7,867 bases of DNA, from contig CAAGEB010000161.1 of NCBI GenBank assembly GCA_900768705.1, forward strand, positions 1 through 7,867, written 5' to 3'. Source of the stretch: Oscillospiraceae bacterium. Lineage in GTDB: Bacteria; Bacillota; Clostridia; Oscillospirales; Ruminococcaceae. The position numbers and the translations under genes were made by a program. The notes beneath the pieces are model-generated. The model had not been told where the DNA came from. It ran no database searches and saw only the letters and a program-made list of their open reading frames with translations. Below, one piece after another: positions 6,548 through 7,867 of this stretch (its first letter is position 1; every line of letters begins with the position of its first letter).

Positions 6548-6559
6548 GTATGTTATAAT
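6531..6559 (+). promoter_or_regulatory. Full-consensus promoter for leader peptide and cysK
   Basis: TTGACA (6531-6536), exactly 17 bp, then TATAAT (6554-6559) with the extended -10 TG at 6551-6552. Every element is consensus. The start should be near 6566, giving a leader of roughly 148 nt before cysK that contains the small ORF at 6597. Such a strong promoter normally needs repression or attenuation, which agrees with the overlapping inverted repeat. Confidence 0.88.
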
Positions 6560-6596
6560 AAAACCGTAAAGATAAATGACACATTCGGAGGCTGCT

Positions 6597-6629
6597 ATGA
6601 AAACCGAAAAAGAAAAACGATGTTGCTGA
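6597..6629 (+). CDS. Leader peptide ending Arg-Cys-Cys, upstream of cysK
   Basis: A 10-codon ORF encoding MKTEKEKRCC then TGA. It has a strong Shine-Dalgarno, GGAGG (6587-6591), 5 nt before the ATG, and lies about 30 nt after the predicted transcription start. Two consecutive cysteine codons (TGT TGC) directly before the stop, in the leader of a cysteine synthase gene, match the logic of amino-acid leader peptides. Ribosomes short of Cys-tRNA would stall there and change the fate of the downstream RNA. The stop is 72 nt before the cysK ribosome binding site at 6701. No classic terminator/antiterminator pair is visible between them. A short TGCC/GGCA hairpin (6669-6672 with 6679-6682) competes with weak pairing of CCTTT (6671-6675) to the cysK GGAGG, so translational control is as likely as termination. 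It is in frame with cysK but closed by TGA and TAG. Confidence 0.6.
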   Translation: MKTEKEKRCC

Positions 6630-6713
6630 CTGTAGCTTTTCACGCATACCGGCACACCGAACAAAACCTGCCTTTTACGGCACGGAACAAATGAAATTAT
6701 GGAGGAAATTGTT

Positions 6714-7646
6714 ATGTCTAATATTTATACATCCGCAGATCAGCTTATAGGAAAAACTCCTATTCTGGAGCTTTCACACATTGAAAAGGAATTCAATCTG
6801 AATGCAAAAATTCTGGCAAAGCTGGAATACTTCAACCCCGCAGGCTCGGTTAAGGATCGTGTTGCAAAGGCAATGATCGACGACGCAGAGGCTTCCGGAA
6901 AGCTGAAACCCGACTCTGTTATCATCGAACCCACTTCCGGAAACACCGGTATCGGTTTGGCGGCTGTGGCAGCTGCAAGAGGCTACCGTATAATTATCGT
7001 AATGCCTGAAACCATGTCCGTTGAACGCCGTCAGCTGATGAAAGCCTACGGTGCGGAGCTGGTTCTTTCAGACGGAACAAAGGGAATGAAGGGTGCAATC
7101 GCCAAAGCCGACGAGCTGGCTGCCGAAATCCCCAACAGCTTTATTCCCGGACAGTTTGTAAACCCCTCCAACCCCAAGGCTCACAGAGAAACCACAGGTC
7201 CCGAGATTTTTGAGGATACGGACGGAAAGGTGGATATTTTCGTTGCAGGCGTAGGCACAGGCGGTACGGTAACAGGCGTGGGCGAATATCTCAAGTCCAA
7301 AAATCCCGGTGTTAAGGTTGTTGCGGTTGAACCGGCAAGCTCGGCAGTTCTTTCCACAGGCGTTGCGGGTTCCCACAAAATTCAGGGTATCGGTGCGGGA
7401 TTTGTTCCCGATGTACTTAACACAAAGATTTACGATGAAATCATTCCCGTTTCCAACGAGGACGCCTTTGCTGTCGGAAAGCTTATCGGCAAAAAGGAGG
7501 GCGTTCTGGTGGGTATTTCCTCGGGTGCTGCTGCATGGGCGGCAATTGAGCTGGCAAAACGCCCCGAAAACGCAGGCAAGAACATTGTTGTTCTTCTCCC
7601 GGACACCGGAGACAGATATCTTTCAACGCCTCTCTTTGCGGAATAA
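6714..7646 (+). CDS. cysK: Cysteine synthase (O-acetylserine sulfhydrylase)
   Basis: A 310-residue PLP enzyme that makes L-cysteine from O-acetylserine and sulfide in the cytoplasm. The start is ATG 6714, 8 nt after GGAGG (6701-6705); the in-frame ATG at 6699 overlaps that site. Seen: the PLP lysine Lys47 in NPAGSVKDR (41-49); the substrate-binding loop TSGNTG (74-79); the phosphate-binding GTGGT (181-185); the conserved SSG (269-271); and the C-terminal PDTGDRYLST (296-305). The length is typical of CysK and no regulatory CBS domains follow, so cystathionine beta-synthase is unlikely. A CysM-type isozyme or another acceptor substrate cannot be wholly excluded. No cysE is adjacent. Control is probably at two levels: an operator overlapping the -35 box, and a leader ORF with tandem Cys codons. 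Confidence 0.95.
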   Translation: MSNIYTSADQLIGKTPILELSHIEKEFNLNAKILAKLEYFNPAGSVKDRVAKAMIDDAEASGKLKPDSVIIEPTSGNTGIGLAAVAAARGYRIIIVMPETMSVERRQLMKAYGAELVLSDGTKGMKGAIAKADELAAEIPNSFIPGQFVNPSNPKAHRETTGPEIFEDTDGKVDIFVAGVGTGGTVTGVGEYLKSKNPGVKVVAVEPASSAVLSTGVAGSHKIQGIGAGFVPDVLNTKIYDEIIPVSNEDAFAVGKLIGKKEGVLVGISSGAAAWAAIELAKRPENAGKNIVVLLPDTGDRYLSTPLFAE

Positions 7647-7681
7647 AAAGCGTGTCCTGTAATTGATTATTAATAAAAACC

Positions 7682-7712
7682 AGAGCGTTCGGAATTAAAC
7701 TCCGAACGCTCT
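7682..7712 (-). terminator. Terminator-like hairpin after cysK, T-run on - strand
   Basis: AGAGCGTTCGGA (7682-7693) pairs perfectly with TCCGAACGCTCT (7701-7712) around a 7 nt loop, 35 nt after the cysK stop. On the - strand the stem is followed by a T-rich tail (from AAAAACC at 7675-7681). On the + strand it is followed by CATTGTTG, without a T-run. It best fits termination of a convergent - strand transcript from right of the window. It may also end cysK transcription less efficiently. Confidence 0.6.
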
Positions 7713-7740
7713 CATTGTTGAAAAGGGTGTTTTTAGGCTG

Positions 7741-7786
7741 AAATCGGGGCGGCAAGCCAATTCCGGCTTGTGCAAAGGGCTGGATT
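7741..7786 (-). repeat. Repeat modules A and B, right copies
   Basis: 7741-7758 is the reverse complement of 30-48 with one base missing. 7768-7786 is the reverse complement of 284-302 with one mismatch. CAAGCC (7753-7758) and GGCTTG (7765-7770) also make a small local hairpin bridging the two modules. No ORF with a ribosome binding site runs through here. Confidence 0.62.
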
Positions 7787-7830
7787 GACAGAAGCCTTGA
7801 CAGTGTTCACGCACAAACCTACCATCTATC

Positions 7831-7844
7831 AGGGGGTTCGGGGG
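7831..7844 (+). repeat. G-run repeat module, partial right copy
   Basis: AGGGGGTTCGGGGG matches 81-94 at 13 of 14 positions in the same orientation. The left copy continues into a 13 bp palindrome. The right copy is cut off by adapter sequence 4 bases later, so its continuation is unknown. Confidence 0.5.
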
Positions 7845-7847
7845 CAA

Positions 7848-7867
7848 AGATCGGAAGAGCACACGTC
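7848..7867 (+). other. Illumina TruSeq adapter remnant (not genomic)
   Basis: The final 20 bases, beginning AGATCGGAAGAGC and continuing ACACGTC, are identical to the start of the standard Illumina TruSeq read 1 3' adapter. This is untrimmed library sequence at a contig end, so these bases should not be interpreted biologically. Confidence 0.97.

Noticed and set aside
6699..6713. ATG at 6699 as start of cysteine synthase
   Set aside because: Its codons contain the GGAGG site itself and there is no ribosome binding site before it; ATG 6714 is correctly spaced.
6566..6713. T-box or SAM riboswitch before cysK
   Set aside because: No T-box AGGGTGG-type motif and no SAM riboswitch core is present, and the leader of about 148 nt is largely unstructured apart from short stems.
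6597..6713. TGA at 6627 as recoded Sec/Cys, fusing the leader to cysK
   Set aside because: The ORF is in frame with cysK, but a TAG follows two codons after the TGA, and cysK has its own well-placed ribosome binding site and a full-length normal N-terminus.

Overview
The window is a 7.9 kb stretch with about 45-50% G+C by eye. It carries four well-formed protein genes, all on the + strand: a chemotaxis receptor (541-2982), a secreted transglutaminase-like protein with a C-terminal dockerin (3125-4957), an iron-dependent alcohol dehydrogenase (5192-6319) and a cysteine synthase (6714-7646). A tiny cysteine-ending leader ORF (6597-6629) precedes the last. A dockerin on a secreted protein, together with the gene style and strong Shine-Dalgarno sites, points to an anaerobic, cellulosome-building Firmicute, most likely a gut Ruminococcus or another Oscillospiraceae relative. 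The species cannot be named from this sequence.

Layout. Positions 1-327 hold no convincing gene; they are a dense run of perfect palindromes, followed by an intrinsic terminator (328-358) that lacks a visible parent gene. The receptor has its own promoter (438-466), and two hairpins follow it (3006-3051 and 3055-3092). The dockerin gene ends at a strong terminator (4967-5018). The alcohol dehydrogenase has its own extended -10 promoter (5126-5154) and terminator (6368-6410). The cysteine synthase has a full-consensus promoter (6531-6559) whose -35 box sits inside an inverted repeat (6523-6547). Its transcript would begin with the leader ORF. Beyond cysK are a hairpin whose T-rich side faces the - strand (7682-7712) and short repeat modules. 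The last 20 bases are Illumina adapter.

The four genes look like separate transcription units, not an operon, and no shared pathway links them. Each fits a fibre- or protein-degrading gut anaerobe: sensing, extracellular complex assembly, fermentative redox balance and cysteine synthesis.

The strongest candidate for something new is the cysK leader. It codes for a 10-residue peptide ending Arg-Cys-Cys-stop, has its own ribosome binding site, and lies between a perfect promoter/operator and cysK; this suggests cysteine-responsive control. Other points of interest are the roughly 135-residue acidic cytoplasmic arm on the chemoreceptor, the transglutaminase-dockerin fusion, and shared repeat modules at both ends. 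The repeats and adapter suggest that the window is a whole short-read contig broken at repeats.
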